A stretch of 64,000 nt of DNA from Gonatopus flavifemur (Eukaryota; Arthropoda; Insecta; Hymenoptera; Dryinidae), in NCBI GenBank assembly GCA_018340375.1, contig JAFFJZ010000010.1:12462001-12526000 (forward strand), written 5' to 3'. Position 1 is the stretch's first letter. Each line of letters starts with the position of its first letter. Under the pieces are notes generated by a model. The model was given only the letters and a program-made list of their open reading frames with translations, ran no database searches and was not told where the DNA came from. The translations under genes were made by a program, and so were the position numbers. Below, piece by piece: positions 54,301-56,423 of this stretch.

Positions 54301-56423
54301 CAATTTTTGGGTTGTGTGACAGACTTTTCCAGTTGCTATGCAAAGGAATTTCCCAGGTATGCTGGGATTTAATCACTGTTGCACTGAAATTTTCCACTTC
54401 TGTTGGACTTCGTCATTTCTGGTAGGAAAACTTTCAAGTCTTTATATTAAAAATTTCCTGATTGAGATTTTGAATGATAATTGTAATTGTAGCAAATAAA
54501 ATTGATATATGAGGTTTTTCGAAGATTTATTCTTTTGTGTATTCTAGATATGAAGCATATGTAGTAACTCAAGCTGGCCTTCCAACATGTCGCGCTGTAG
54601 TTCCTCGGTTAGGTCTTGGGTTTCAGTTGGTAGGCAGATAGAAAAGTGTTGTAGGTTCAAATCCTGTTAGGTGGACATGACTTTCTGTCCTTGCACATGA
54701 ACAATCAAGTTTTCTCAGTCATCTTGAAACACAAGGACCGTGCAAAATCACTTTGTGTGAGCAATTTTTTTTTCAATTTTCATGAATATTTCCAGCATTA
54801 ATTTTCCAGTACATATCCTGGAAAAGTCCAGTTCGTGTACTGAGAAATTCCAGTACCGAGGCTCAGCAAATTTCCAGTCCTGATGCTGAAATTCCATAAC
54901 ATTTGTACTGAATTTTTGCAGCACAAATGTGCTAAAATTTTCCGGTACATGCACAGGTTAATAACTTCCAGTACATTTACTGGAATGTTCCGGTGAACCT
55001 TTTTTACGGTGAATATTTATATTATTTATGTTGATATTCTCCTATTCTGAAACTTCTTTTATTCAAATAATTATCATATCATTTTGGCACTACAGCTGGC
55101 TATCACAGTGTAATGAATGGCTTCTACCCATCAAATGCATAATTCATTGAATCAAATTATATTTAATAAATTTGAAGATCAAAATTTTTCATCAATCCTA
55201 AGCGCCTCATATTCCAATTCATGATCCCACCACATCCGTGTGAATCACATATCACATGAAGTTGATGCATTAACTCCACAGATATCATTGGATGAATTCA
55301 TTTCCTAAACTCAAAGAAAAATTCATCGGTTCCAAACATTTTTTTCTCATTGTAGGAGTAGTTTTCGACGTACTTTTGCGTCAACATATTTTCACGAGGG
55401 TTTATAATTCCAAAATTAAGCATTTTCGCATATTACGCTACAAGAAAAACTGCCTTGTTTCTGCCTCAACAATGATACCTCGAAAGAGACGTAGGGGAAG
55501 GAAGAGGAATGTCGATGAAGGGGCAATTACGATTACTGTATTATCTCGATAACTGTTGCATGTATCTGCATATATATCAGGATGTTGTAGAGTGTAAAGG
55601 ATATGACAATCAACGTTGGTAACGCATTTAATCATTTGACTTCCGTGATTCGTTTGAAAAAAAGTATTATTCATTTCTCGACCGATTGGAAGTAATTTTT
55701 TCCCAATTTACATGAAAAGTAGAAAGATTAGGTTTGTGACATATTTATTTGACATCCTTTTGCACATTTGATTTCCTGTAAATACGGTTTATGCGTAACA
55801 AACAAGCAAGAACACTAAAAAGCATCAACTCAATGTTTCAAAAAAAGAAACTGAAAATATTAACATGACTGTGAGTTCAAGACATGACCAAGATTATCCT
55901 AAACCATGAACACAAAAAAGGCCAGTCAAATTGACATTTTTTTCAAACCCAAGGTACTCTTACACGAGCATAAAGGTTCTAGATCTTGGAGCTTCTTGTT
56001 TGATTAATGAATGGTTTAAATTTATTCTCACCTTTGAATGATGGAAACAATTGTTTGATTTGAAAAATTACGACTGTTTATAATTTTCTAATCGCACAGC
56101 ATGCACAGAAGGAATTCTCTCCTTTGACATTCATCTTTCATTTTTCAGATCTGGGATTTGGTGCCGGACGTCGTATACACGTTTGCTTTGTCGCTGCTTT
56201 TTGCAGTCACCATCGAAGGACCTTTCAGAAAACTCGAAAAACGGTTTCTCACAAAAAGAAAACGAGTTGTACAAAATAATACTAATAACAACAATAACAG
56301 GTGAGATCTCTTTCTTCTTAGAACGTTATGATGAACAAAGTGAAAGAATGATAAGAAATATTGCTATTTATGTATTTTTTTGTTTTTTTCAGCATTTCTG
56401 CAGTTATCAAAAAGACCGACTAG
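12077..56423 (+). CDS. Nose resistant to fluoxetine (nrf-6-like) acyltransferase gene, 11 exons, 5' end missing
   Basis: This is a polytopic membrane protein of the NRF/acyltransferase-3 family. C. elegans nrf-6 acts in drug and lipid transport, but the substrate here is unknown. Joined exons: 12077-12324, 29680-29897, 36947-37229, 37677-37837, 40626-40794, 43021-43217, 44391-44529, 44687-44882, 46625-46767, 56149-56300, 56393-56423. All introns are GT-AG and every phase matches, giving 645 residues to a TAG stop. Residues 1-155 are the extracellular NRF domain, with FDAS, GNFDQC, GKHC and the diagnostic LCVPSECS. From about 156, multiple hydrophobic segments form the acyltransferase-3 domain, with a conserved-looking LLGHR, VDGFFGIGG, RLTPMYM and SWYLTVDFHMY. 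The tail is basic and Asn-rich. The first exon(s), with initiator Met and signal peptide, are not located. Introns of up to 17.4 kb are filled with transposons, none of which hits an exon. Confidence 0.93.
12372..13295. mobile_element. Foldback element rich in CTCTGAAAAA words
   Basis: The ends GGGAATATTTCGCTGAAAAA and TTTTTCAGCGAAATATTTTC are inverted. The interior repeats ATCAGAGATTTCTCATT-like blocks in both orientations (for example near 12540, 12690 and 13010). It is inside the 17.4-kb intron and non-coding. Confidence 0.65.
13358..13584. mobile_element. CACTGTAAAA-family MITE
   Basis: CACTGTAAAAAACTTTC at the left and TTATTTTACAGTG at the right are inverted, with TA before the left end. 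The inner part is built of TTCTGGAAATTCAG/CTGAATTTTCAG palindromic words. A large relative is at 53037-55011. Confidence 0.65.
13976..14800. mobile_element. CCCATGTGTGTA element, copy 1
   Basis: It is closely similar over about 800 bp to 35619-36381 (same order of AATGGCCCAATGAT, GGCAAGCT, TTTACCAAGCATCAACC and GGGCCAATTGTTCTTCACG). The ends CCCATGTGTGTA and CTACATGGG are inverted. The open frames inside are repeat-derived and not conserved as protein between copies. Confidence 0.65.
14807..15034. mobile_element. CACTCACAG foldback MITE, 228 bp
   Basis: CACTCACAGAAAAGATTTC and its complement ending TTTTTGTGAGTG are flanked by TA (14805-14806, 15035-15036). The arms continue almost to the centre through TTCTTGAAATGAGAAAAT. 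This is a near-perfect hairpin. Confidence 0.8.
15035..16554. other. AT-rich intron sequence
   Basis: No gene, recognised repeat or RNA is seen in this 1.5-kb stretch. It may be close to unique intron sequence. Confidence 0.4.
16555..16760. mobile_element. GTTGAAGTTTGAATCG MITE, partial copy
   Basis: Its left half matches the elements at 21737-21945 and 52095-52309 (GAAGTTTGAATCGTTTC, then CTTCTCGAATTGACTCCTTG and TCGTTTAAACAATG). The right terminal inverted repeat is missing, so the copy is truncated. Confidence 0.6.
16761..17828. other. Intron sequence with an unassigned open frame (16773-17129, +)
   Basis: A 118-codon frame (contains VGECEKQGCLVQTK) has no ATG at its head, and I recognise no domain. 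I do not call it a gene. A segment of about 40 bp near 17719-17757 is repeated directly near 18228-18268, either side of the next MITE. Confidence 0.3.
17829..18197. mobile_element. CACGG-ended MITE with AGCAAA array, 369 bp
   Basis: CACGGAAAGAAAAAATTTGC and its complement ending TTTTTCTCCGTG lie between TA dinucleotides (17827-17828, 18198-18199). The interior is a string of alternating AGCAAA and TTTGCT words every 15-25 bp. Confidence 0.75.
18272..20745 (-). mobile_element. 5'-truncated non-LTR retrotransposon (LINE)
   Basis: A reverse-transcriptase frame on the minus strand is followed by a 3' untranslated region and a simple (AAAT)n tail at 18272-18295. The 5' end breaks within the endonuclease C-terminus, the usual result of incomplete reverse transcription. 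The target duplication was not resolved. It lies antisense to the nrf-6-like gene, inside its largest intron. Confidence 0.85.
18466..20745 (-). CDS. LINE ORF2 fragment: endonuclease end plus reverse transcriptase
   Basis: This frame is open for about 760 codons without an initiator Met, consistent with 5' truncation. The N-terminal 70 residues (INSHGNILDLIFSDND, then CDNFHPSLV) look like the end of an AP endonuclease. The RT domain follows: GPGDDGIPPNFLK, NYRPISIMN, FQHGFTSGKSTVTNL, DFSKAFDRVDH, SSGVPQGSYLGPLLF and the catalytic box as FSDD instead of the usual YADD or FADD. The C-terminal domain contains LRTLYCTLVRPHLEY. The family fits the jockey/CR1/I group of LINEs; I cannot fix the clade. 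It is related to the LINE at 33064-35357. The Ser in FSDD may reduce activity. Confidence 0.88.
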   Translation of the reverse strand, partial: DLTFVINSHGNILDLIFSDNDRIDVNIALDPFLACDNFHPSLVSKLNLRDSVLLVPNKIIKYNFNKANYSAICEYLGSINWDDELRNLNVIEAVDFLYLHLYNAVDSFVPKYVSRNSSYPKWFSSELIKLIRQKKIAHNRYKESNCFEDYLIFSHLRAQCKVLTRQCYLSHLHYVQGSIPTNVKSFWNFVNSKRNQNGIPLVMHLDGTIGNTGIAISNLFASYFRSVYQNYPVVPCNLPESTFNVNLSDLSINIDEVFNKISSLKTSSGPGDDGIPPNFLKSCKFVISRPLWLIFNSSLSSGIFPSQWKSSLITPIFKSGDRSDVRNYRPISIMNVMPKIFEDIVTDKITPLFSDIISDFQHGFTSGKSTVTNLSIFSHVVSSALDQNAQVDTIYTDFSKAFDRVDHNILLNKLSNLGIRSNFLSWLQSYILNRTQSVRVSQYFSDSFFVSSGVPQGSYLGPLLFIIFINDISTIFKYCTHLLFSDDLKLFMIIRTYRDAQNLQSDLDRLQSWCVLSNMSLNLTKCHVMRFHRGKNAIYFPYNLSHSLLSPINTVRDLGVSFDSRFNFSDHYNHIVGTSMKSLGFIKRVCKDFRDPVALRTLYCTLVRPHLEYASQIWSPHLIRDCTDLERVQHKFLRFAAYQIGRPLSVTCHDYSLIMALLNLPPLESRRLFNDFSFLYKIVNGKLRCPQLLGLVRFNVPSRLLRRLKLFNPISYKSRHGYSDPVNRISILANSYSDVLELFSSHSDLRNSLSLICQI
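20746..21736. other. AT-rich intron sequence
   Basis: No gene or recognised repeat is seen. Confidence 0.35.
21737..21945. mobile_element. GTTGAAGTTTGAATCG MITE, copy 2
   Basis: Left CGAAGTTTGAATCGTATAG and right ACGACTCAAACTTCAGCAAC are inverted. The interior TTTATCTTCTCGAATTAACT is shared with 16555 and 52095. Confidence 0.7.
21975..22762. mobile_element. TATATA-rich MITE with further copies nested inside
   Basis: The outer ends CCCTAGTAAAAATTG and ATTTATTTTTACCAGGG are inverted. Inside, two more blocks bounded by CTAGTAAA and TTTACTAGGGA or TTTCACTAGGGA (about 22129-22296 and 22318-22594) repeat the pattern. Dense ATATATG/CATATAT words make the whole block strongly self-complementary. 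Confidence 0.65.
22866..23494. mobile_element. piggyBac-like foldback MITE with TTAA target
   Basis: GGGGGGAAATAC and GTATTTCCCCCC bound a 629-bp block flanked by TTAA (22862-22865 and 23495-23498). The two halves are reverse complements over most of their length, for example AACTATCTTTA and GGCCTCAATTTTC with their complements. TTAA plus a C-run end is typical of piggyBac. It is non-coding. Confidence 0.8.
23499..25071. other. Intron sequence with a short GAA microsatellite
   Basis: (GAA)n runs at about 23526-23546. The remainder is AT-rich. A 93-codon open frame at 24637-24918 was examined as a possible missing exon and not supported. Confidence 0.35.
25072..25196. mobile_element. CCCTGATT MITE, short copy
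   Basis: CCCTGATTAAGAAAATCC and the complement of GGTTTCGTTTCACCAGG are diverged ends, with GGATTTGGTCAGAAAATTG inside, as in 29391-29617 and about 58226-58420. Confidence 0.5.
25197..26708. other. Intron sequence with an AGTCTCGC-rich stretch
   Basis: At about 26350-26540, words such as AGTCTCGC, AGTCTTGG and ATCTCGCA recur every 12-20 bp. No gene is seen. Confidence 0.35.
26709..26814. mobile_element. CCAAGTAACACC MITE, copy 1
   Basis: This 106-bp imperfect palindrome is nearly identical to 38117-38220 (shared AACACCAATGTGC, CGAACGTTCCTAGAATATTT and AACATTCTCAGAACGTTTGA). Confidence 0.75.
27010..27205 (-). pseudogene. Relic of a mariner transposase 3' end
   Basis: On the minus strand this parallels the C-terminal coding part of the mariner at 39004-40044: GAAAAAGTGATAGCCAGCGA corresponds to the region encoding ERWEKVGASDG, and AGACATTGCTCCTTCTGATT to the region before the last catalytic Asp. 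It contains frame breaks and no terminal repeats. Confidence 0.7.
27364..28098. mobile_element. hAT-type non-autonomous element with CCCGA arrays, 735 bp
   Basis: Perfect ends TAGGGGTGTGCGGGTA and TACCCGCACACCCCTA are flanked by the 8-bp duplication GTATTTTA (27356-27363 and 28099-28106). Terminal sequence and 8-bp target are characteristic of hAT. Inside each end is an array of CGGGT/ACCCG pentamers (about 27394-27480 and 27978-28075). The centre is AT-rich with no transposase. Confidence 0.88.
28205..28290 (-). repeat. tRNA-like segment
   Basis: On the minus strand, TAGCTTAGAGG (A-box-like) is followed by AGTTCGAATCCC (B-box-like) at normal spacing. The acceptor arms do not pair and there is no clear body, so this is a SINE head or tRNA relic. 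Confidence 0.4.
28660..28805. mobile_element. Hairpin MITE
   Basis: ACTTGTAAGCGCATATGGAC at the left and GTCCATATGGGCTTACAAGT at the right are inverted, continuing through CCCATTTTTTTTCGTTAG. It is about 146 bp. Confidence 0.75.
29391..29617. mobile_element. CCCTGGTT MITE
   Basis: CCCTGGTTAAAGGAATCC and GGATTTTTTCAATCAGGG are inverted. The interior repeats GGATTTGGTCTGAACATTGT twice in diverged form. Related copies lie at 25072 and about 58226. It ends 62 bp before an nrf-6-like exon. Confidence 0.65.
29680..29897 (+). CDS. nrf-6-like exon: NRF domain, second half
   Basis: After TATTCACAG it continues in phase from WEAIR with EKGDFRRIRRYSWQMALCVP and SECSAADI. The CVPxxC motif is the hallmark of this family. 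A further Cys follows in EYCQAV. The exon ends with two bases (TG) before GTAATC; the next exon supplies T, making Cys. This exon identifies the gene and closes the reading-frame gap across the two largest 5' introns. Confidence 0.93.
29898..30608. other. AT-rich intron sequence
   Basis: No gene or recognised repeat is seen immediately after the CVPSEC exon. Confidence 0.35.
30609..30919. mobile_element. CCCACACAGCA foldback MITE
   Basis: CCCACACAGCACTCGTTG and CAACGAGTGCTGTGTGGG are perfect inverted ends. Arms continue with AGAAGTCTTATGCAACATGA and its complement, and many AAAGATATCTTC words. A second copy at 45015-46579 was split by a mariner. Confidence 0.85.
30920..31344. other. Intron sequence
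   Basis: No gene is seen. The stretch TCGGCCGGTTGCTGATCTTT near 31190 has a diverged complement near 32250, of uncertain meaning. Confidence 0.3.
31345..31732. mobile_element. hAT-like MITE with GAGAC array
   Basis: TAGGGCTTTGCACGAGACTC and GAGTCTCGTGCGAAGCCCTA are inverted. The flanks GAAATCAA and CAAATCAA fit an 8-bp target duplication with one mismatch. Inside is an irregular array of GAGACC/GAGACT words (31528-31575), which creates a Thr/Glu-rich open frame that is not a gene. Confidence 0.7.
31741..33063. other. AT-rich intron sequence with a tRNA-like relic
   Basis: No gene is seen. A tRNA-like segment on the minus strand lies at 32668-32745; a short AGCAAA/TTTGCT motif run near 32950-33025 resembles the MITE at 17829. 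Confidence 0.35.
32668..32745 (-). repeat. tRNA-like segment
   Basis: Minus-strand TTGATGTGGTAAAGGC and GGGTTCGAATCTCGC resemble A and B boxes. No acceptor stem is evident. Confidence 0.4.
33256..35331 (-). pseudogene. LINE reverse transcriptase, broken
   Basis: In order from the 5' side: 35331-34776 encodes DKGPGPDGIPPCMFK, NYRPISLQN, YQHGFMRGRSTVTNL. The MITE follows. Then 34398-33879 encodes SDLSKAFDRVDHDILL, SGVPQGFHLSPLLF and an intact YADD catalytic box. After a one-base slip near 33880, the last part encodes the C-terminal domain (SRALYCALVKPILEYGS, NVPERVLRG). The breaks make it non-functional. The motif order matches the RT at 18466-20745. Confidence 0.85.
34399..34775. mobile_element. 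AGATCT-rich MITE inserted in the LINE
   Basis: CCCGAGAAAAAATGAA and TTCATTTTTTCTCGGG are perfect inverted ends. The interior is an array of AGATCT/AGATCC words every 8-15 bp, each palindromic. Flanks CTGG and GGGTC suggest a 2-bp GG duplication, and removing the insert restores the RT frame. A related block is at 46945-47277. Confidence 0.85.
35619..36381. mobile_element. CCCATGTGTGTA element, copy 2
   Basis: It matches 13976-14800 along its whole length with small indels (AATGGCCCAATGAT, TTTACCAAGCATCAACCAAT, CCAATTGTTCTTCACGAAG). Confidence 0.65.
36598..36827. mobile_element. CACGG-family MITE, left end degraded
   Basis: The right end GGTCGAAAATCGACTACGTG + AGTAGCTGCTGCAAG and the terminal TTTTTTTCCGTG followed by TA match the MITE at 1831. 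The left end is a diverged complement (CGCAGCAGCTATTCACGTAG). It ends about 120 bp before an nrf-6-like exon. Confidence 0.65.
36947..37229 (+). CDS. nrf-6-like exon: first membrane segments
   Basis: The acceptor TTATCATTATAG precedes it. It encodes a hydrophobic helix (GIVLSIITLVVAS), then an acidic loop, LLCFSFKRN, and a second hydrophobic stretch ending LVLLGHRVMQY. The FS..N and GHR motifs are characteristic of the acyltransferase-3 domain of NRF proteins. The open frame runs upstream of 36947, but that part belongs to intron next to a MITE end. The donor is GTAAGG, phase 0. Confidence 0.9.
37382..37582. mobile_element. Purine-rich GAGACGAGAG run with a hAT-like MITE (37451-37574)
   Basis: A CGAGA/CTCGT-rich run flanks the element, whose inverted ends are TAGTGATCGACGATAT and, at the right, a diverged complement ending CGCCCATCACTA. 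The flanks ATCTCGTG and GTCTCGTA agree at six of eight positions, fitting a hAT target in the run. Confidence 0.55.
37677..37837 (+). CDS. nrf-6-like exon: VDxFF helix
   Basis: It encodes GPIIVDGFFGIGGLLVAYYL, the conserved helix after the GH motif, followed by a Lys-rich loop and NLIFIRFI. It is bounded by TTATCAG and GTAAGA. Two leftover bases (AG) join G of the next exon to give Arg. Confidence 0.93.
38117..38220. mobile_element. CAGTAACACC MITE, copy 2
   Basis: A 104-bp element flanked by TA (38115-38116, 38221-38222), nearly identical to 26709-26814. Confidence 0.75.
38931..40217 (-). mobile_element. Mariner transposon, 1287 bp, nested
   Basis: Ends TTAGGTGTATAACTTTGCTT and AAGCAAAGTTATACAGCTAA, with TA at 38929-38930 and 40218-40219. 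The encoded transposase is uninterrupted. It is the same subfamily as the copy at 50060-51343. Confidence 0.9.
39004..40044 (-). CDS. Mariner transposase, full length but catalytic D to E
   Basis: 346 aa with no stop codon. The N-terminus (RHLRAVFIFCFNMKKSAAEA) is the HTH region, WVPYELKP is the conserved linker motif, and HDNARP and PDVAPSDYH carry the second and third catalytic Asp at 34-residue spacing. The first catalytic Asp (family VTGDEKW) is Glu here (VTGEEKW). The spacer normally reading RSGRP is HGGGRE. Both changes suggest a recently inactivated copy. It lies on the opposite strand to the nrf-6-like gene, within an intron. Confidence 0.88.
   Translation of the reverse strand: MSAYEPNSRHLRAVFIFCFNMKKSAAEAHRMLSNTYGEAAISERTCQEWFQRFKNGDFNVEDQHGGGREKVFENAELEALLNQDSCQTQQELAGSLGVTQPAISKRLKVMGMIQKQGNWVPYELKPRDDERRLFVCEQLLARQRWEGFLHRIVTGEEKWVHYDNPKRRKSWGYPGHASTSTAKLDIHGSKVMFGIWWDQLGVVYYELLKPTETITGDRYRTQLMRLSRALKDKRPEYNERHDRVILQHDNARPRVAKVLKTYLETLKWEVLPHPPYFPDVAPSDYHLFRSMARGLADQHFRSYEEVKNWIDSWIASKDDQFFQRGIRMLPERWEKVGASDGQYFES
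40513..41309. other. Exon-flanking intron sequence
   Basis: Apart from the exon at 40626-40794, I see no gene or clear repeat. Diverged GTTGAATTTCATTG words near 41045-41150 form a weak local palindrome. Confidence 0.35.
40626..40794 (+). CDS. nrf-6-like exon: RLTPxY segment
   Basis: It continues as RLTPMYMMVVFFHSLIMPHL, then a loop with GPFWEAK, CAANWW and NMLYINNY. This matches the family's helix plus the extracellular loop before WYL. It is bounded by TTTTACAG and GTAAGT, ending in phase 0. Confidence 0.93.
41310..42690 (-). pseudogene. Third mariner transposase, decayed and split by a SINE
   Basis: The minus strand encodes, in pieces: a start codon with MLSFVP at 42690, then after the SINE the HTH part (TNYDLRTALGFCYHLKKTAA, EWFKKFKSGDFEA), a stop near 42147, then LNVTQKAVSIRLKAIGK, WVPHELNERQ, IVTGDEKWIYFENPKRRKSW, a frame break near 41770, VIYYELLKPGQTV, LLHDNALS, then further breaks. 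Terminal repeats were not identified. It differs in sequence from the other four mariners. Confidence 0.82.
42354..42671 (-). mobile_element. tRNA-derived SINE, 318 bp
   Basis: Perfect 13-bp target duplication TAGGCACGAAGCT at 42341-42353 and 42672-42684. The minus-strand element ends in a poly-A tail (poly-T at 42354-42365). Its head, at the right, has TGGCTGACTGGTTAGCGC (A box) and GGGTTCGAATCCC (B box, about 42600-42612), so it derives from a tRNA gene with an internal Pol III promoter. Duplication plus tail show insertion by LINE machinery. The body is GC-richer than its surroundings. Confidence 0.93.
43021..43217 (+). CDS. nrf-6-like exon: SWYLxxDxxxY segment
   Basis: It opens CMFQSWYLTVDFHMY, the most conserved motif of the acyltransferase-3 part, followed by two hydrophobic helices (IALFAIYAFW and IVSCIIPFIFSYAY). 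The acceptor is AATTTACAG and the donor GTAAGT. It leaves two bases (AA). Confidence 0.93.
43500..43747. mobile_element. CACGG-ended hairpin MITE, 248 bp
   Basis: CACGGAGAAAAAAGATCATG and its complement ending TTTTTTCTCCGTG, with TA at 43498-43499 and 43748-43749. The arms are nearly perfect to the centre (ACGAGTAATGATTCCTATT and its complement). Confidence 0.85.
43748..44390. other. AT-rich intron sequence
   Basis: No gene or repeat is recognised before the exon at 44391. Confidence 0.35.
44391..44529 (+). CDS. nrf-6-like exon: YYIKTHMR segment
   Basis: It encodes DEEVREIPYFTDYYIKTHMR and then SYFIGVIAGALIHD. Family members have a similar W/R-rich turn followed by a GxxxG-like helix here. 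It begins after CTTTTTACAG, ends at AAG before GTACTTG, phase 0. Confidence 0.92.
44687..44882 (+). CDS. nrf-6-like exon: two membrane helices
   Basis: It encodes RILFILLAVILSIVSQSLGF, then a polar loop, LHRAGFAIGICSIVVLLTVG and EGLG. The loop between helices includes ALETGIYASLHR, as is usual in the family. It ends with one base (G) before GTAAGA and is separated from the previous exon by only 157 bp. Confidence 0.92.
45187..46445 (+). mobile_element. Mariner transposon, 1259 bp, nested
   Basis: Ends TTAGGTTGGTAAGAAA and TTTCTTACCAACCTAA, with TA at 45185-45186 and 46446-46447. A different subfamily from the other copies, judged by its ends and protein. It is in the sense orientation of the nrf-6-like gene. 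Confidence 0.9.
45357..46369 (+). pseudogene. Mariner transposase with one frameshift near 46205
   Basis: It begins MEQSALRVIAYYEF after a well-formed untranslated leader. HTH parts surround FEDKPRSGRKS. SWIPHDLSE is the linker motif. The catalytic residues are present in VTGDEGW, LHDNARPH and SPDLAPTD with 34-residue spacing. Shortly after YHLLRPLTNYLQ the frame slips, and the C-terminus continues in another frame as GYMEFDDLGD then SLPERWVRVVDAKG to a stop at 46369. The single break looks recent. Confidence 0.87.
46625..46767 (+). CDS. nrf-6-like exon: PLAKLTYxAFLIH segment
   Basis: It continues as DFHYQLFTPFWVQPLAKLTY then GAFLIHN, the conserved C-terminal motif (PLs+LTY..YL.H in relatives). 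It ends after VHTA at GTGAGT, phase 0. The next intron is 9.4 kb. Confidence 0.93.
46835..47432. mobile_element. CACTGAGAACCC element with nested AGATCT block
   Basis: CACTGAGAACCCAATTTCTT and AAGAAATTGGGTTCTTAGTG are inverted ends with inner arms around TTTGCCCTCATTCTGATAAA. Within it, about 46945-47277 is an AGATCT-rich block with ends CCCGGGGAAAAAAGTT and AACTTTTTTCCC, a relative of the MITE at 34399. Confidence 0.7.
47907..49210. mobile_element. CCCGTGTGGAAAT element, 1304 bp
   Basis: CCCGTGTGGAAAT and ATTTCCACACGGG are perfect ends with TA at 47905-47906 and 49211-49212. Inside are GGGCATCC/GGCCCTGGG words and an inner inverted pair (ACATTTTGACCCAGATC near 48212 and its complement near 48310). 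A shorter derivative is at 57508-58113. Confidence 0.8.
49278..49757. mobile_element. CAC..GTG MITE carrying a nested CACGCAG MITE
   Basis: CATGAAAGAAAGAAAACAGT and its complement near the right end (ACACTACTGG... reading outward CACGGAAAAAAGAAAACA) are inverted, with TA at 49276-49277 and 49758-49759. The CACGCAG element at 49309-49543 lies near the left end. Confidence 0.65.
49309..49543. mobile_element. CACGCAG MITE, intact copy, 235 bp
   Basis: CACGCAGAAAACACATGTG to TTTTTCTGCGTG. Self-complementary arms include GTCCCATAATTTATTGAGGA and GATCAGCGCCAGTCTG. It is the reference copy for the interrupted element at 2099-3340. Confidence 0.82.
50060..51343 (-). mobile_element. Mariner transposon, 1284 bp
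   Basis: Perfect ends TTAGGTGTACAAATAAGTTT and AAACTTATTTGTACACCTAA, TA at 50058-50059 and 51344-51345. It belongs with the copy at 38931-40217. Confidence 0.92.
50136..51172 (-). pseudogene. Mariner transposase with one frameshift near 50600
   Basis: The first part (51172-50600) starts MSSFIPNKHHLRELL, has the HTH region, RSGRPK, GNWVPYELKP and an intact VTGDEKW catalytic Asp. After PNIHGK the frame slips, and the second part resumes at MLCIWWDQLGVVYYELLKP and carries HDNARPH and SPDLAPSD (34-residue spacing) to YFE. All three catalytic Asp are present, so only the slip disables it. Unlike its sibling at 39004-40044, the first Asp is not mutated. Confidence 0.9.
51483..51600. mobile_element. 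CCCTAGTAGAAATCAC MITE, 118 bp
   Basis: CCCTAGTAGAAATCACTCTA and TAGAGTGATTTCTGCTAGGG with TA on both sides (51481-51482, 51601-51602). The centre is a palindromic run of GGCCTCGCAAG words. A very compact hairpin. Confidence 0.88.
51601..52094 (-). other. Intron sequence with an unassigned 124-codon frame (51773-52147)
   Basis: The minus-strand frame has two hydrophobic stretches (YITVLLILFFIAS and YILLILIVFAYSV) and an ATG at 52147, inside the next MITE. I do not recognise it, and no splice sites suggest an exon. It may be an old gene fragment or chance in AT-rich DNA. Confidence 0.25.
52095..52309. mobile_element. GTTGAAGTTTGAATCG MITE, copy 3
   Basis: ATGTTCTCGAAGTTTGGATC and the complement of CGATTCGAACTTCAGCAACAT are inverted ends. 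The interior ATTCTCGAATCAACTC and AACATCGTTTCAACAATG match 16555 and 21737. Confidence 0.7.
52310..53036. other. AT-rich intron sequence
   Basis: No gene or repeat recognised. Confidence 0.35.
53260..54173 (-). mobile_element. Internally deleted pogo-type element with a zinc-finger tail
   Basis: GAGATAAGGGTGGATATATG and CATTATCCCACCTTTGCCTC are imperfect inverted ends continuing into GGGCCC, with TA at 53258-53259 and 54174-54175. It encodes only a short C-terminal finger (53656-53814). TA target plus this finger suggests a pogo/Tigger-like (jerky-type DDE) transposase whose catalytic part is deleted. Confidence 0.6.
53656..53814 (-). pseudogene. Transposase C-terminal PHD-like zinc finger remnant
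   Basis: A 52-residue frame ends MAPDSESELWVKCVVCDMWA then HNDCAG and YNCDFCK. The order C-x2-C ... H-x3-C ... C-x2-C resembles the half-PHD finger that ends many insect pogo/jerky-type transposases (W..C..C..W.H..C ... C..C). No catalytic domain precedes it. The assignment to a transposase rests on this pattern and the surrounding inverted repeats. Confidence 0.55.
54615..54680 (+). repeat. tRNA-like segment
   Basis: TTTCAGTTGGTAGGCAG (A-box-like) and AGGTTCAAATCCTG (B-box-like). The loop between is too short for an intact tRNA and no acceptor stem pairs. A SINE head or tRNA relic. Confidence 0.4.
55012..56148. other. Intron sequence before the penultimate exon
   Basis: AT-rich. A short basic open frame (55292-55552) has no recognisable domain. 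No repeat is identified. Confidence 0.35.
56149..56300 (+). CDS. nrf-6-like exon: last helix and basic tail
   Basis: It encodes DVVYTFALSLLFAVTIEGPF then RKLEKRFLTKRKR and an Asn-rich stretch. The E-x-P-F-x-x-LEK pattern ends the acyltransferase-3 domain in relatives. Bounded by CATTTTTCAG and GTGAGA; leaves two bases (AG). Confidence 0.93.
56393..56423 (+). CDS. nrf-6-like terminal exon with stop
   Basis: After TTTTTTTCAG the bases complete Ser and encode ISAVIKKTD followed by TAG. It is short but in phase with a strong acceptor. Confidence 0.82.

Larger units (their letters stand above)
53037..55011. mobile_element. CACTGTAAAA element with nested pogo-type relic
   Basis: The ends CACTGTAAAAAAAAACTGG and CCTTTTTTACGGTG are inverted, and the flanks on both sides are made of ACTGGAAATTTCCAGTAC-like words in both orientations (53050-53250, 54280-55000). 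It resembles the smaller MITE at 13358. A separate element occupies 53260-54173. Confidence 0.6.
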
